A stretch of 64,000 bases of DNA, taken from assembly GCA_027382625.1 (NCBI GenBank), contig JAJKFJ010022700.1:1-64000 (forward strand), read 5' to 3'. Both the position numbers and the translations under genes were made by a program. This document shows positions 1-11,785 of the stretch, in pieces (position 1 is the stretch's first letter; every line of letters begins with the position of its first letter). Under the pieces are notes generated by a model, which worked only from the letters and a program-made list of their open reading frames with translations, did no database searches and was not told the DNA's origin. The DNA comes from Tetmemena sp. SeJ-2015. Lineage: Eukaryota; Ciliophora; Spirotrichea; Sporadotrichida; Oxytrichidae.

Positions 1-2172
1 AAAACCTTTAATGCTTCCTCTATCTCGATAATGAGTGTTAGGTCTATTAAACAGATAAAACAAATATGTATATAAGAAACTAAAATATATATATATATTT
101 ATAATTTTATTTATATGCTAGAAATTTTTGTTTCCTCTATTTACGAAAAGACCGAACGTCAAAGAAGTAACTTAATGATTAAGAGAATATAAAAAATTTG
201 TCAAAATCTTCTTACAGAAAATGTTATAAATTATGAATTTTAGTCAGCAATATGAAGTTATTTCAGATAGCATACCAAATTGCTTGAAACATAGGATTCT
301 TTAACAAATTACTTCATTATTTCTATATTTTAATGAAAAATTTGTTTTGAAACCTCACACAATTAATTTTTAAAGATAAGGAATGAACTCTTTTTAATGT
401 AAGTTATATTCTGAATTTAATTTATTGGAATTTCTAAAGCTAAATGTGCATTATCTGTTATCTTTAAATATAGATTTTGAATAGTTAGTTTAATTACATA
501 TCTTGATTATTCTCAAAGGAATAAGATTTAGTAATCTTAAATTAAAATGGGATAGTAGAATTCAAGAGAACAATTAGAACCAATCCTCACTTCTTTTGGT
601 AGGAAAATAGACGAATTCAATATAATAATCTTCTTTTTAGATAGCCAAAGGAAAATAAACTATTTAGTTTACTTAGACACTAAGATTAAGTTCAGGTCAA
701 CTAGGTAAACCCATTCTTTACATTTTTTCTTTAAATAAGATAATTTATGTACTCATAAATGTTTATTGCCTCTAAGATCCTGCATTATACATGAAATTCG
801 GTGCTCTTTATTAAATAAATATCTATAAATCATTTTCTCTTCATGAGCAAAGATACATGGTGGTATAAATAATTTTGCCTTAATTAACAATTTTAGAGGG
901 GATCTGATTTATCTATAGATAAAGAATATTTTGAAAATGCTATCCCAACTAAGTTTAGCTTTCCTGAGAATCTTGATTCTATAAGTTTAATATTTTCCTA
1001 AATTTATATTCAGTCGAAGAGGGCTGCTTCATCTTCAGAAAGAAAGAGAATGAGATAATAGGGACTGCGGGAACTCTCACTTTCAAACTTCTGCCTAAAC
1101 ATTTTGAGAAGGAGTATTCAAATATTCAGTCGTCGAATGTATCTCAAGAGAGTAAAATAAAATATTGAGAAAAAAATCACGAAAATCATTTCAATCTTAA
1201 AATAAAAATAGAAACAGGCACAATGCTAGCTGAATAGTTCAAAATTTATATAGAGGACATATAAACTTTAAAGTGCTTGCTATTTTATTGAGAAGTATAG
1301 TTTATGATTTAGAGTGAAGTTATTTGAATTTTAGCCTTTTTTATTTCTCCTTAAAGTTATTTCATCATTGAGATTAGAATGTAATCTATAAACCCGCATA
1401 GTGATATAGAGTTCGAGAAAAAAGGGCAACAAAAGTATGAAGAAGTTGCCTATTGTAATGTGAATAGTTTTATTTGCACATGCTCAACAACAAAGACTGG
1501 TCTTAACATTTGAGATAGATTCTGAATCAGTTTCTTACGGAGAAAGAGCCTCCTTAGTTAGTAGCAATCTTTCTTATTTATGTGCTCTATCTTACTAATG
1601 GATTTTAACAAAATAATGGTTTTACTTACAAAAATGATATTCTCGATAATTTCAGAATGAGGATGAGTAGAAGATATCCCCCATTATCTTCATTTATATT
1701 ATTAATAGAATCAAGTCTAAGCTAAATTAAAATAAAGTAGTCTCAAACGATTAAAATTTTGATTATTGACTTTATCTTTGATTGTCAGAATATTAAAGAC
1801 ACAAGTTTAAATTAAATATTTTTAGAAATTTTAAGTAGAGAGTTAGAATTTGTAGATAACTTTCTCAGTTCAATAATTGAATTTAAATGATTGCGACTCA
1901 TTTTAATATTTGTTCCGTGGCATGAAGTATTCAAGAATCACTTTGCTTTTGGAATTGGAAATGATAAGCAGTAAATCTCTCTATGAAAAAATGTCCAACG
2001 ATAATAAAATGCTTGGATTTAGAAGAGTCTCTTTATTTGCTTGTGACTATAAATATTTTTAAACTGAGACTAAGCAAAGATAAAGTATAGAGACTGGGAG
2101 AAGCGACTAGTGATTAAGGGATTTGGAACTGCGGCCACAGATCTAGACTCTCTTTGAGATTTATGATTCAAA
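1..2172. other. outer left arm, little recognisable
   Basis: Positions 1-45 match, on the minus strand, the start of the kinase-gene C-terminus that is also present at 18,211. Positions about 1,905-2,150 hold the left copy (+ strand) of the unidentified ORF described at 16,287-16,559. I see no other gene in this AT-rich stretch. Confidence 0.4.
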
Positions 2173-3422
2173 ATGGCAGATTTCAATCTCTTGGTTAAAA
2201 CCCTGGAAAAATTTTATGCAATTTAAAAAGGAGTTACTCCCCATTTCAATGACTTCATCAAGGATATGTTCTAAAAATTTCTTGATTACTATTTAATTAA
2301 TGTTCGGGTAAAAGATAGGAGTCGCAATCGGAAAAGGGGACAGTAGCGGCAGCTGCGTTTACAGGCTCTGTTCAAATATTTACTCCCTTGGCTCCTATCG
2401 GGCTGGGCTCTTGGCTGGAGCAGGAGCGGAGGAGCCGCCACTCTCGCAGGTGATTCAATAGCAGGACCCTTCTTAATAATTTAATAAGCTATTAAAGAAT
2501 GTACCTGAGGAATAGAATTTTGAAGGAGAGCGCACTTGCAGCCGATATAGAGGCTATTTAAGAAATTAAGTATATTCTATTTTCAAAGACATCAAACGTC
2601 AGGCCTCTGAGTTAGGAAGAGCTTTGAACTAAGAAAATCCAGACATCAATTTTTCAAACCTTATAAATGCAATAGCATTTTAACCCTTAAGTGTATATTT
2701 ATAAGAATTCAAGCTATTGCGAATCAGCCTTAAGACATTGAAGGTTTAGACGGATCGGAAAGTTTAAAATCCAGCACCAGATATTCCCCCTTCTAACTCA
2801 AGGTACCAAAATATCTTTTAAAAAAATTTCAAAATTCACAAATAGAAGGTTAAGAGTTGCTAGATCACATATTTCTGGGTATTAATGGCGGATTATCAGT
2901 TATATAAACTGTGAGTAATGGAGTAAGAGCTTCTTAGCCATTAGCGAAATAGCTGAAATCTCAAAAAAAATAAGTATAAATTTAAATATAGATTTTATTC
3001 GGTTTTAAATTTCATAATTGGTCATTCTCGTATATTTTTATAAATTGGCTTCTAATTTTATTCTCAGCCAAATCCTATAATTAATAAATTTTAATTAGGA
3101 AAAAGTTTAAATTCAAACAAGTCATTAGTATGAAAATAAATTAATGTTTATTTTAATTAAAACCGGAGTAAATATTGGTGCTTAAGCGGGACGTTTGGCA
3201 TCGACCTTAGCTATAGCTGGCCAAGCATTTGGTGTAATATCTGCATTAGCATCAGTAGGGGATGTTATTTATTACTCAATGTCTAACAGAGCAAGTGTAA
3301 ATGAAGCAAGATAAAGAATGAGGTAAATTGAAGAAAATTTACCCAGCCTTAATAATTTGATTGCGGATTTAATTTTTTTATTGGAGTTAAAGAGAGCTAT
3401 TTAATAGCAGAATCAACACTGA
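2173..3422 (+). CDS. apolipoprotein L-like protein, left-arm copy
   Basis: Read with TAA/TAG as Gln and TGA as stop. After about 45 residues comes a Gly/Ala-rich hydrophobic segment (about 2,325-2,460; clearer in the right arm) containing GLGLLAGAGAGGAATLAGD. A C-terminal block (about 3,150-3,420) has an Arg-Leu-Ala segment, then GVISALASVGDVIYYS, then a charged heptad-like tail, ending at TGA 3,420-3,422. This order (glycine-rich membrane-insertion region, then a hydrophobic/amphipathic helix with an Asp, then a coiled tail) matches the APOL family, whose members act in membranes and form channels. The middle, about 2,970-3,140, is AT-rich and frame-breaking, so an intron or IES lies there. 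Single-base differences from the mirror copy break the frame near 2,330. Family assignment is by motif order only. Confidence 0.5.
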
Positions 3423-3742
3423 AGAATTATCTAGAAATATTGTTGCAAGTTTTATAGTAAATAATATAGAGTCCAAAAAACAAAACATTTATCATACTCA
3501 GAAATTTCAGGAAATGTAAAAGGGGAGCATATTGAAAATTTTGAATGATATGATATAAGGTGTTCATATTAACTTTTGTGAGAAAGTATCTAAGACGACA
3601 CCATTATCAATATCAAAAATTTAGAACATCAAAAACTGACTTCTTTTGCACTCTGATGTTCTCGTGAGTGCTCTGCACCAAGGCAACAGCATACATAATA
3701 ATAAGTGGCGGCCTCTTCATAATTTAAAATTTTGAATTTAAG

Positions 3743-5240
3743 ATGGCAACCAACCTAGCTAAGAACAAGTGACAACCTTAGAAACACAAGCTAAACTAAT
3801 GTTCGGAAACAGCAACCAAACAAGGATGCTCGTGATGCACTGAAGTGCAAGGGAGAGTTCTCTGAACTTGGGATCGAGCAAGCGAATTCTGTGCTTTAAA
3901 TTGTCAAAAGCCAAGAGTTGAAAGTCGGTTGGACGTTGTAACATCGCACCTCATGCTCTTTTGTTTTTGCTCTCAGAGATCAATGAGGAGGAAGAAACTT
4001 TTCTGAATCGAGTAATTCACGACAGTTCGAATATCCTCAGAGCTCAAGCGGCACATCAAGGAAGTCCAACAAACAAACTTAAGATCTATATGAAGCATAG
4101 GAAAGTGACACGAGATCATATACTACTCAACTTGTAGGCAGACCATTCTCACTCTGCTTTCCTACAAGAAAACACATGGAAAGAAGCTCATGGCTGAGTT
4201 CCTAATTGAGGATAAAGAAATTTTAAAGATGTGCCAGGCTAAGAGCCAAGCAGATACCTTGACACGCTTCATACTAAAGAGGAGGAAGCAAGAGAGAAGA
4301 AGAGGAAGATTGAGTTCATGAATGAGAAGCCTTAGTGTATGGTGTCAGTAAAGTTTCAGCTAGCTCAAAGCAAGACTCCATGCTTGAGAGTTGTAACTTT
4401 GGAGGAGTGTGTTCAAAATTACCTCCACTTTGCTGATGCGAAGCGAAGAGACACCATCATACAAGAAGAGTAGGCTTACAAGATCTTCCCTTACGAATAC
4501 CTTTGTTAAAGAAGGAAGAGAGAGGATCTTGAGTCGCGAACGAAGCTGACAGTGTTGAGAGAATGCGGGGACAAAAACTTGACACGTACGTTCCTCATTC
4601 TTGCTGGCTTTCTTAATCGAATCATGATTACATCGCCATTCGCCTTCGTAAATGGGAGATCACCACTAAGAGAATTTCTCAGCAGAGGCGCAACAAGTAC
4701 TAGCTTACTGCTATTTCACTGACGCTCGTTAGAGGAGTGATGGAGTTGCATGATTGGGGGATTTCGTGCACAGAGATCTCAAGCCAGAGAACATCATGAA
4801 AACTTTGAACCAGTCAGAGCAACTGCTTCATAGACTTCAACAGAGTTTTAAGAAGAGAAAACATTGAGGAAAGATCGGAAGAACTGCAGGCTACTTCCCA
4901 TAAGAGACAGACTTGGCTCAACGTTTTGAGTGGGACATTTGGTCTATAGTTGCCATCATACTTGAATGCGATATAGAAACCAGAGGAATACTACGAGTGT
5001 GAAAGTGAAGATGATGCAATCAAAACCTAAAAAGGACATTGTAAGATAGACAAGTATCAGAACCTTTGAAAAACCTTTGAAAAAGTTAATAATCAAGCAA
5101 CCTATGAACCTAACACTCATTATCTGAATAGAGGAAGCAGGTAATTAAAAATTCCAGGAAATATGAGACAGACTGGTCAAGGTCCCTTCCGTAGAAGACT
5201 TTAGATGCCTGTTTAGGGTTAAAAATTTAGCATGATATAA
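3743..5240 (+). pseudogene. TBE-like zinc-finger/protein-kinase gene, left-arm copy
   Basis: Homologous to the copy at 53,115. From ATG 3,743 the pieces are: a Cys-rich start (a CxxC near 3,830), two C2H2-type fingers (about 4,005-4,190), a linker, a kinase N-lobe (YAYKIF-like lysine motif and a Glu-containing helix, about 4,470-4,570) and the kinase catalytic loop HRDLKPEN at 4,769-4,792. The C-terminal end runs to about 5,235. In oxytrichid TBE transposons the largest of three ORFs has exactly this zinc-finger plus kinase composition, so I assign it there. Numerous one-base insertions and deletions break the frame, so it is either decayed or badly sequenced. Confidence 0.75.
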
Positions 5241-5274
5241 TTATTAATAAAGAAATTAATTATACACAACTTAT

Positions 5275-5395
5275 CTTTACAGTAAAGTAAAGTAAAGCTA
5301 AAGTAAAGTAAAGTAAAATTTTAGGATATAATGATAATTATTTCAAAAATCAGCACTATCGTACTGTTTAAGAGAAATCAGTTATTACTATGTAA
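5275..5395 (-). mobile_element. SINE-like short repeat, copy 1, with TSD
   Basis: On the minus strand it runs from TTACATAG through a GAAA-capped hairpin (CAGTAC/GTGCTG-type stem) to an (ACTTT)n tail, seen here as repeated AGTAA at 5,280-5,318. It is flanked by the direct repeat ACAACTTAT at 5,266-5,274 and 5,396-5,404. The homologous locus at 18,371-18,379 has a single ACAACTTAT and no insert, which is a clean empty site. Mirror copy near 13,170-13,300. Confidence 0.8.
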
Positions 5396-5407
5396 ACAAC
5401 TTATTCT

Positions 5408-6076
5408 TATATTAAGGAGTTTGTTATTTTTATTGCTTGAGTAAAGCAACTCTTTAAAATTTACTTTTCTTTTATTTGAAATTTGTTCATTTGATAATAT
5501 TTAGAAAGGCTTAAATAATAATATTTGCACGAAATTATCAGTCTTAGAAAAAGAACAATCAAAATTACTTAAATCTTTTTGTCAGTAACAAAAAATGATC
5601 AATTATAATATTTTATTTGTCTCATTGATCATAAATATCTGTAAGTTTGGAATGATATATTGATTCTTAATGCTTTTTTTAAGCAATTAATTCATTCTTT
5701 ATCTATTGCAAATTTAAAAAACATATTTAGATAAGTCAAAGGTAATGACTGATTTTAAAAGAAAACTTCTAGGAGTATTATAAAATAAAATAAAGTAAAG
5801 TAAAGTAAAATTTTAGGAATGGAATTAATAATCAATTTTAAAACCAGCACTTATTACAGTGCTAGTTAGAAAATCGTACTATTATCCTATGTAAGTATTA
5901 TAAAATAATATAATAAGATTAATTAAAATACTTAATTTTATTTCAATAGAGATATTTCTTTTAATTAATTTTAAGGTTTCTTGCACTTCTCCAGATTATA
6001 AAAACTTATATCTTTTTATTCTTAAGCTACTCAACTCAACTCAAGAAAGAGGGATCTAAAAAATATTAGCAAAATT
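5408..6076. other. AT-rich intergenic DNA between SINE-like insertions
   Basis: Between the kinase gene and the 14-3-3 element I see only the SINE-like copy 2 and AT-rich sequence without a convincing frame. The mirror stretch is about 12,490-13,160. Confidence 0.4.
5788..5893 (-). mobile_element. SINE-like short repeat, copy 2, with 14-bp TSD
   Basis: Same element as at 5,275, flanked by AGTATTATAAAATA at 5,774-5,787 and 5,894-5,907. The hairpin stem differs from the other copies but still pairs (CAGCACT with AGTGCTG), suggesting the stem matters. Mirror copy in the right arm at about 12,672-12,780. Confidence 0.75.
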
Positions 6077-6086
6077 AAAGTTATCA

Positions 6087-6165
6087 AAAAAACAGTACGA
6101 AAGTGCTGATTTTTTGAAATTGATTATTAATTATATTCCTAAAATTTTACTTTACTTTACTTTAA
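6087..6165 (+). mobile_element. SINE-like short repeat, copy 3, 5'-truncated
   Basis: Starts directly before the CAGTACGAAAGTGCTG hairpin, lacking the usual TTACATAGG 5' end, and ends with ACTTTACTTTA. It is flanked by AAAGTTATCA at 6,077-6,086 and 6,166-6,175. Truncation at the 5' end with an intact tail is typical of reverse-transcribed insertions. Mirror copy at about 12,411-12,489. Confidence 0.7.
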
Positions 6166-6177
6166 AAAGTTATCATA

Positions 6178-6791
6178 GGTTGAATATCATTAGTATATCG
6201 GAGGGTTATAAAAAGTTGATCTCTATGGTTGGGAAGAAAGTGGAGGTTTAACTTTTAATATATTACGCAATTGAATATATAGCTGTTTATTTTAAATGGT
6301 GGAACATGCCACCTTATTTACAGTATCTCAGCGATGTATCGGTAGTAGTCACCAGCCATCTTGACGAAGTTGATGCTTGTTCTTGAGGCTCCTTAAATAA
6401 TTTAGATATTCCATCAGTGTATTCTTGTCATCAGCTTTCATCTTAACTTATTCTGTCTTCCTTGTTTATAGAGGATTGACTTCTGAATTGAAGGATTGGT
6501 TTGTTGTTTGCGCTGATCAAGTTGTTAAATCCATCGCTCAAAAGATTTGTTTGTTCTCCCTCTGACTTTAGCTTTTACTTTTTGTTATCTTGAGGTAGTT
6601 GTACATGTCATCGAATCTTTCAGCCTGCTCGGAAACTGTCACCATGAAGTTCTTCTCTTTCATCTTAGATTCTATTAGTGATTAAATTCAAAAATTAAAT
6701 TTATTTAAATAAGGCACTTTACCCTCCACTTCCTTCCCCACCCTAGAGATCAACTTTTCACAACCCTCCGATACACTAATCATATTCAACC
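6178..6791 (-). mobile_element. TIR element carrying a 14-3-3-like gene, left-arm copy
   Basis: Mirror copy of the element at 11,786-12,392: it begins GGTTGAATAT at 6,178 and ends ATATTCAACC at 6,791, with TA on each side. The enclosed 14-3-3-like gene is on the minus strand, ATG at 6,663 to about 6,321. Confidence 0.65.
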
Positions 6792-8325
6792 TATAAATAT
6801 TATCTTCATGTTTTGAGATAGCAAAATTAATTCTAAATCTTATTCATCCATTGAAGTAATCTAAAATGTCCTCAATTAGATAAGTGATAAATTAGAAATT
6901 AGTATGATTATTTCCAAGCATCAATATCTACCTGATTGTTTTAGTGTTTGAAATTTGCGAGACAGCAAAGATTTTATACCCTTTAATTTCCACCAACCCT
7001 ATACTAATGCGTAAGCTGGATATTCCTCATTAATCGAGATGAATAGGATAGGCTGCTGTTACTCTAAGCACAAAGGACCACTCAGACACTTCATACAAAT
7101 GACACTCTGAGTGACAGCAGCATATCCTAACTCCTTGATATATGGGGATTCTCTTGTAAAGCATTATCATATGATTGGTGGAAAGAATAGGTTTAATGCT
7201 TTTAGAAAAGGTCCTAAGAAAATTGAAAGATGGAGGAGAAAAATAAAAAGTTCTCAAAATAATGCAAAAATTTTAATTTTTTCTTCTAAAGCTCTAAGTT
7301 TTTCTTTATCTTGATTTATCTTAGCCCAAGAGAGAGAAAATTGCTACATTCAAAACTAGAGAATTACATTTTTAAATTAAAATATTTCAAATCTACATTT
7401 TCAAAAACTTTTGAAATTAATAGTTAATTAAGCTATATAACTTAGTGTTCTTTTTGCAATAAATCTTTTGGTCTGGGAAGAAATGGAAGCTTAAGAAGCC
7501 TTTTCAACTGTTGATCGGCAATTTCCTTTGCTTTTTGATTTCGGAGAAGGAACAGGCATTGACCCTGATATAAATAAATTCTCTTAAATTAATTATAATT
7601 TGATATCAATGGACTCGATATTGATAAAGATCTAAACTTTTTGGTAACAGGAATACTTTCCCCCACATTAAAACCAACTAGCTCCTTGAATAATAGGTTC
7701 TTAGCCTACTTCATCTTCACAGGAAATAAAGAACGCTTGCCTTAGGGGAATTAATTCAACACGCATTAGCTATAGTTTACAGTTAAAGTCTGTAAGTTAA
7801 TAATTGTCACAAAAATACCTCTATAAAAATATTCATATATTTATATGATGGAGGTGTTAGTATTCTTCTTCTACATCTTAATTTATATTTAGAATCGGAT
7901 GAAAGTCTGCCAGATAATTTCCAAATATAATTAATAACCTTTTTTATGCTTGAGATGTTTTGATAGATTCAGATGGAGCAACTGCAACAATTTATAATGG
8001 CCAGACTATGATGAGCAGCTAGCGCTTAAATTTAATTATAATGCTTAATGAGATTCTCAATTAAGGGAGTCAAGTTTGTCTAAAACTTGGTAATTACAAG
8101 ATGAAGCATTCCATAAGTTGGTTTTTACGTGTAATTGCAAAGTCCCCCATCTTCAAAAGATATCATAATCAAACCCTTATAATGGTTCTTTGATATAAAT
8201 CAGTAATGAAAAGATAGAAAGATAAATTAAGGAAACTTAAAAATTAATGATCCTTATTCCTGTTTTCTTTGAAACTTTAATATAATACATTTTATGGAGA
8301 ATTAATGCTTGCATACGACACCGTC
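6792..8325. other. arm DNA without a supported gene
   Basis: AT-rich. Short frames at 7,030-7,314 exist on both strands and mirror at 11,263-11,547, but neither shows a motif. A short repeated pair (GCTGTTACTCT / GAGTGACAGCAGC, 7,052-7,123) forms an imperfect stem. The mirror stretch is 10,252-11,785. I see nothing else. Confidence 0.3.
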
Positions 8326-8793
8326 TCAGGTTAAAGTCTATTTTTTATAAAGGCTAAAGCTCTTACATAATTCATTTCTTATTGACATAAGATGAGTAAC
8401 TGGAGCTCTCTTAAACTTAAAGTATTTAAAGATAAAATGACGATACCATTTTTAAATTTATATAGTTCTATAAATGCTAATTTATTAATTCCTTACTAAT
8501 TGGAATATCATTTTTAACAAAGTTGTAGGTATAGATGGTTTATTATGATTTCCTTAATAGTTGCCTAATTTTATAATAATTACTATATATTTATTATGAT
8601 TAAAATAATACGAGTTTACTCGGCTTCTATAGATGCTAAAGCGTACTAATTTAAATAAGGATTTTACCCCTTTCCAGATAAAACAAGTGACTTCATTCTC
8701 TTCTAAGCATATTCTAACATAGATTTTAAAATCAGACTTTTCAATCTCATAGATGGGAGATATTGGTAAAAAATTATTAAAATTGATAATCAT
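8326..8793 (-). CDS. unidentified 155-codon ORF, left-arm copy
   Basis: Mirror of 9,784-10,251, with the same protein on the minus strand. See that entry; no independent evidence. Confidence 0.35.
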
Positions 8794-8925
8794 AACTTAT
8801 ATATTTTATAATTAATTTTACATCTTTTAGTGAAGACACAATGAAATAATAAGAATCAGATTTGGCAATTATTACTATTAATCTTTATATCACTTCGTTT
8901 GAAATCTTTAGAAAGCATAATAGAA

Positions 8926-9074
8926 TTATTAAATCAAGTCGTTTATAATTTTGTAGATGAGTTTATTGTTTAATAGAAATGAAAAATATAAAATAATCCA
9001 TTATACACAAAACTTATCGAGATGTGCCTTTGTGTCCACAAATTTCTACGAATTTGTGAAAACAAAGGCAATCT
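8926..9074. other. arm-specific segment, left
   Basis: This segment has no counterpart in the right arm, where 9,541-9,655 holds unrelated sequence at the same place. Identity resumes on both sides (…AATAGAA outward; CTAAAATCAACTG inward). It contains the strong hairpin at 9,024-9,070. Confidence 0.7.
9024..9070. other. two-tier hairpin in the arm-specific segment
   Basis: Outer stem TGCCTTTGT with ACAAAGGCA (9 bp, perfect) and inner stem CACAAATT with AATTTGTG (8 bp) around a 6-nt loop. This is unusually stable for the local AT-rich background. Function unknown. Confidence 0.6.
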
Positions 9075-9540
9075 CTAAAATCAACTGACACCTCTTATTA
9101 AATAAAACTTTATTTATAATATAGGCTAATCAATTCCTTATGAAATCTTATTCATAATACTATTGAAACTTTAGTATATAAATTATTACAAAATTCATCG
9201 TTTCTAATCAATTTAGTATTATGTCCTTTTAGAATTAATTTTGACAATAAATTAAGGAAAGATCTTTATAGCTGGGCTAAAAGCAAAACAGCATTCCTTA
9301 GAATTAAGAAAATTTTAATGTGGCAGTTTTGCTTTTAGCCCAGCTATAAAGATCTTTCCTTAATTTATTGTCAAAATTAATTCTAAAAGGACATAATACT
9401 AAATTGATTAGAAACGATGAATTTTGTAATAATTTATATACTAAAGTTTCAATAGTATTATGAATAAGATTTCATAAGGAATTGATTAGCCTATATTATA
9501 AATAAAGTTTTATTTAATAAGAGGTGTCAGTTGATTTTAG

Positions 9541-9655
9541 TCTAAGAATTAAATAATTTTTATTTGAAGCAAGCTTTTTATATTTTCATTTCTATTTACA
9601 ATTTGGTTTTGTGAATATCATTTTTGAAATAGAGAGTACGATTTCTCTCATTTCT
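9541..9655. other. arm-specific segment, right
   Basis: Counterpart position to 8,926-9,074 but different sequence. It shares only an AATAGAAATGAAAATATAAAA-like string with the left segment, so the two arms carry alternative inserts here. Confidence 0.65.
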
Positions 9656-9783
9656 ATTATGCTTTCTAAAGATTTCAAACGAAGTGATATAAAGATTAAT
9701 AGTAATAATTGCCAAATCTGATTCTTATTATTTCATTGTGTCTTCACTAAAAGATGTAAAATTAATTATAAAATATATAAGTT

Positions 9784-10251
9784 ATGATTATCAATTTTAA
9801 TAATTTTTTACCAATATCTCCCATCTATGAGATTGAAAAGTCTGATTTTAAAATCTATGTTAGAATATGCTTAGAAGAGAATGAAGTCACTTGTTTTATC
9901 TGGAAAGGGGTAAAATCCTTATTTAAATTAGTACGCTTTAGCATCTATAGAAGCCGAGTAAACTCGTATTATTTTAATCATAATAAATATATAGTAATTA
10001 TTATAAAATTAGGCAACTATTAAGGAAATCATAATAAACCATCTATACCTACAACTTTGTTAAAAATGATATTCCAATTAGTAAGGAATTAATAAATTAG
10101 CATTTATAGAACTATATAAATTTAAAAATGGTATCGTCATTTTATCTTTAAATACTTTAAGTTTAAGAGAGCTCCAGTTACTCATCTTATGTCAATAAGA
10201 AATGAATTATGTAAGAGCTTTAGCCTTTATAAAAAATAGACTTTAACCTGA
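9784..10251 (+). CDS. unidentified 155-codon ORF, right-arm copy
   Basis: ATG 9,784 to TGA 10,249-10,251 with five or more TAA/TAG read as Gln. Motifs include PIYEIEKSDFKIYVRICLEE and a Lys/Arg/Tyr-rich second half. Both arms preserve it (the left copy is 8,326-8,793, minus strand), which by itself only reflects arm identity. I do not recognise a family; it could also be a chance frame in AT-rich DNA. Confidence 0.35.
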
Positions 10252-11785
10252 GACGGTGTCGTATGCAAGCATTAATTCTCCATAAAATGTATTATATTAA
10301 AGTTTCAAAGAAAACAGGAATAAGGATCATTAATTTTTAAGTTTCCTTAATTTATCTTTCTATCTTTTCATTACTGATTTATATCAAAGAACCATTATAA
10401 GGGTTTGATTATGATATCTTTTGAAGATGGGGGACTTTGCAATTACACGTAAAAACCAACTTATGGAATGCTTCATCTTGTAATTACCAAGTTTTAGACA
10501 AACTTGACTCCCTTAATTGAGAATCTCATTAAGCATTATAATTAAATTTAAGCGCTAGCTGCTCATCATAGTCTGGCCATTATAAATTGTTGCAGTTGCT
10601 CCATCTGAATCTATCAAAACATCTCAAGCATAAAAAAGGTTATTAATTATATTTGGAAATTATCTGGCAGACTTTCATCCGATTCTAAATATAAATTAAG
10701 ATGTAGAAGAAGAATACTAACACCTCCATCATATAAATATATGAATATTTTTATAGAGGTATTTTTGTGACAATTATTAACTTACAGACTTTAACTGTAA
10801 ACTATAGCTAATGCGTGTTGAATTAATTCCCCTAAGGCAAGCGTTCTTTATTTCCTGTGAAGATGAAGTAGGCTAAGAACCTATTATTCAAGGAGCTAGT
10901 TGGTTTTAATGTGGGGGAAAGTATTCCTGTTACCAAAAAGTTTAGATCTTTATCAATATCGAGTCCATTGATATCAAATTATAATTAATTTAAGAGAATT
11001 TATTTATATCAGGGTCAATGCCTGTTCCTTCTCCGAAATCAAAAAGCAAAGGAAATTGCCGATCAACAGTTGAAAAGGCTTCTTAAGCTTCCATTTCTTC
11101 CCAGACCAAAAGATTTATTGCAAAAAGAACACTAAGTTATATAGCTTAATTAACTATTAATTTCAAAAGTTTTTGAAAATGTAGATTTGAAATATTTTAA
11201 TTTAAAAATGTAATTCTCTAGTTTTGAATGTAGCAATTTTCTCTCTCTTGGGCTAAGATAAATCAAGATAAAGAAAAACTTAGAGCTTTAGAAGAAAAAA
11301 TTAAAATTTTTGCATTATTTTGAGAACTTTTTATTTTTCTCCTCCATCTTTCAATTTTCTTAGGACCTTTTCTAAAAGCATTAAACCTATTCTTTCCACC
11401 AATCATATGATAATGCTTTACAAGAGAATCCCCATATATCAAGGAGTTAGGATATGCTGCTGTCACTCAGAGTGTCATTTGTATGAAGTGTCTGAGTGGT
11501 CCTTTGTGCTTAGAGTAACAGCAGCCTATCCTATTCATCTCGATTAATGAGGAATATCCAGCTTACGCATTAGTATAGGGTTGGTGGAAATTAAAGGGTA
11601 TAAAATCTTTGCTGTCTCGCAAATTTCAAACACTAAAACAATCAGGTAGATATTGATGCTTGGAAATAATCATACTAATTTCTAATTTATCACTTATCTA
11701 ATTGAGGACATTTTAGATTACTTCAATGGATGAATAAGATTTAGAATTAATTTTGCTATCTCAAAACATGAAGATAATATTTATA

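Noticed and set aside
5281..5320. AGTAA repeats as telomeric or C4A4-type transposon ends
   Set aside because: The motif is (ACTTT)n, the tail of the SINE-like element, and no C4A4 repeats occur in the window.
9290..9325. Palindrome spacer as an unremoved sequencing-adapter hairpin
   Set aside because: The 36-bp spacer is AT-rich genomic-type sequence and does not look like a hairpin adapter.
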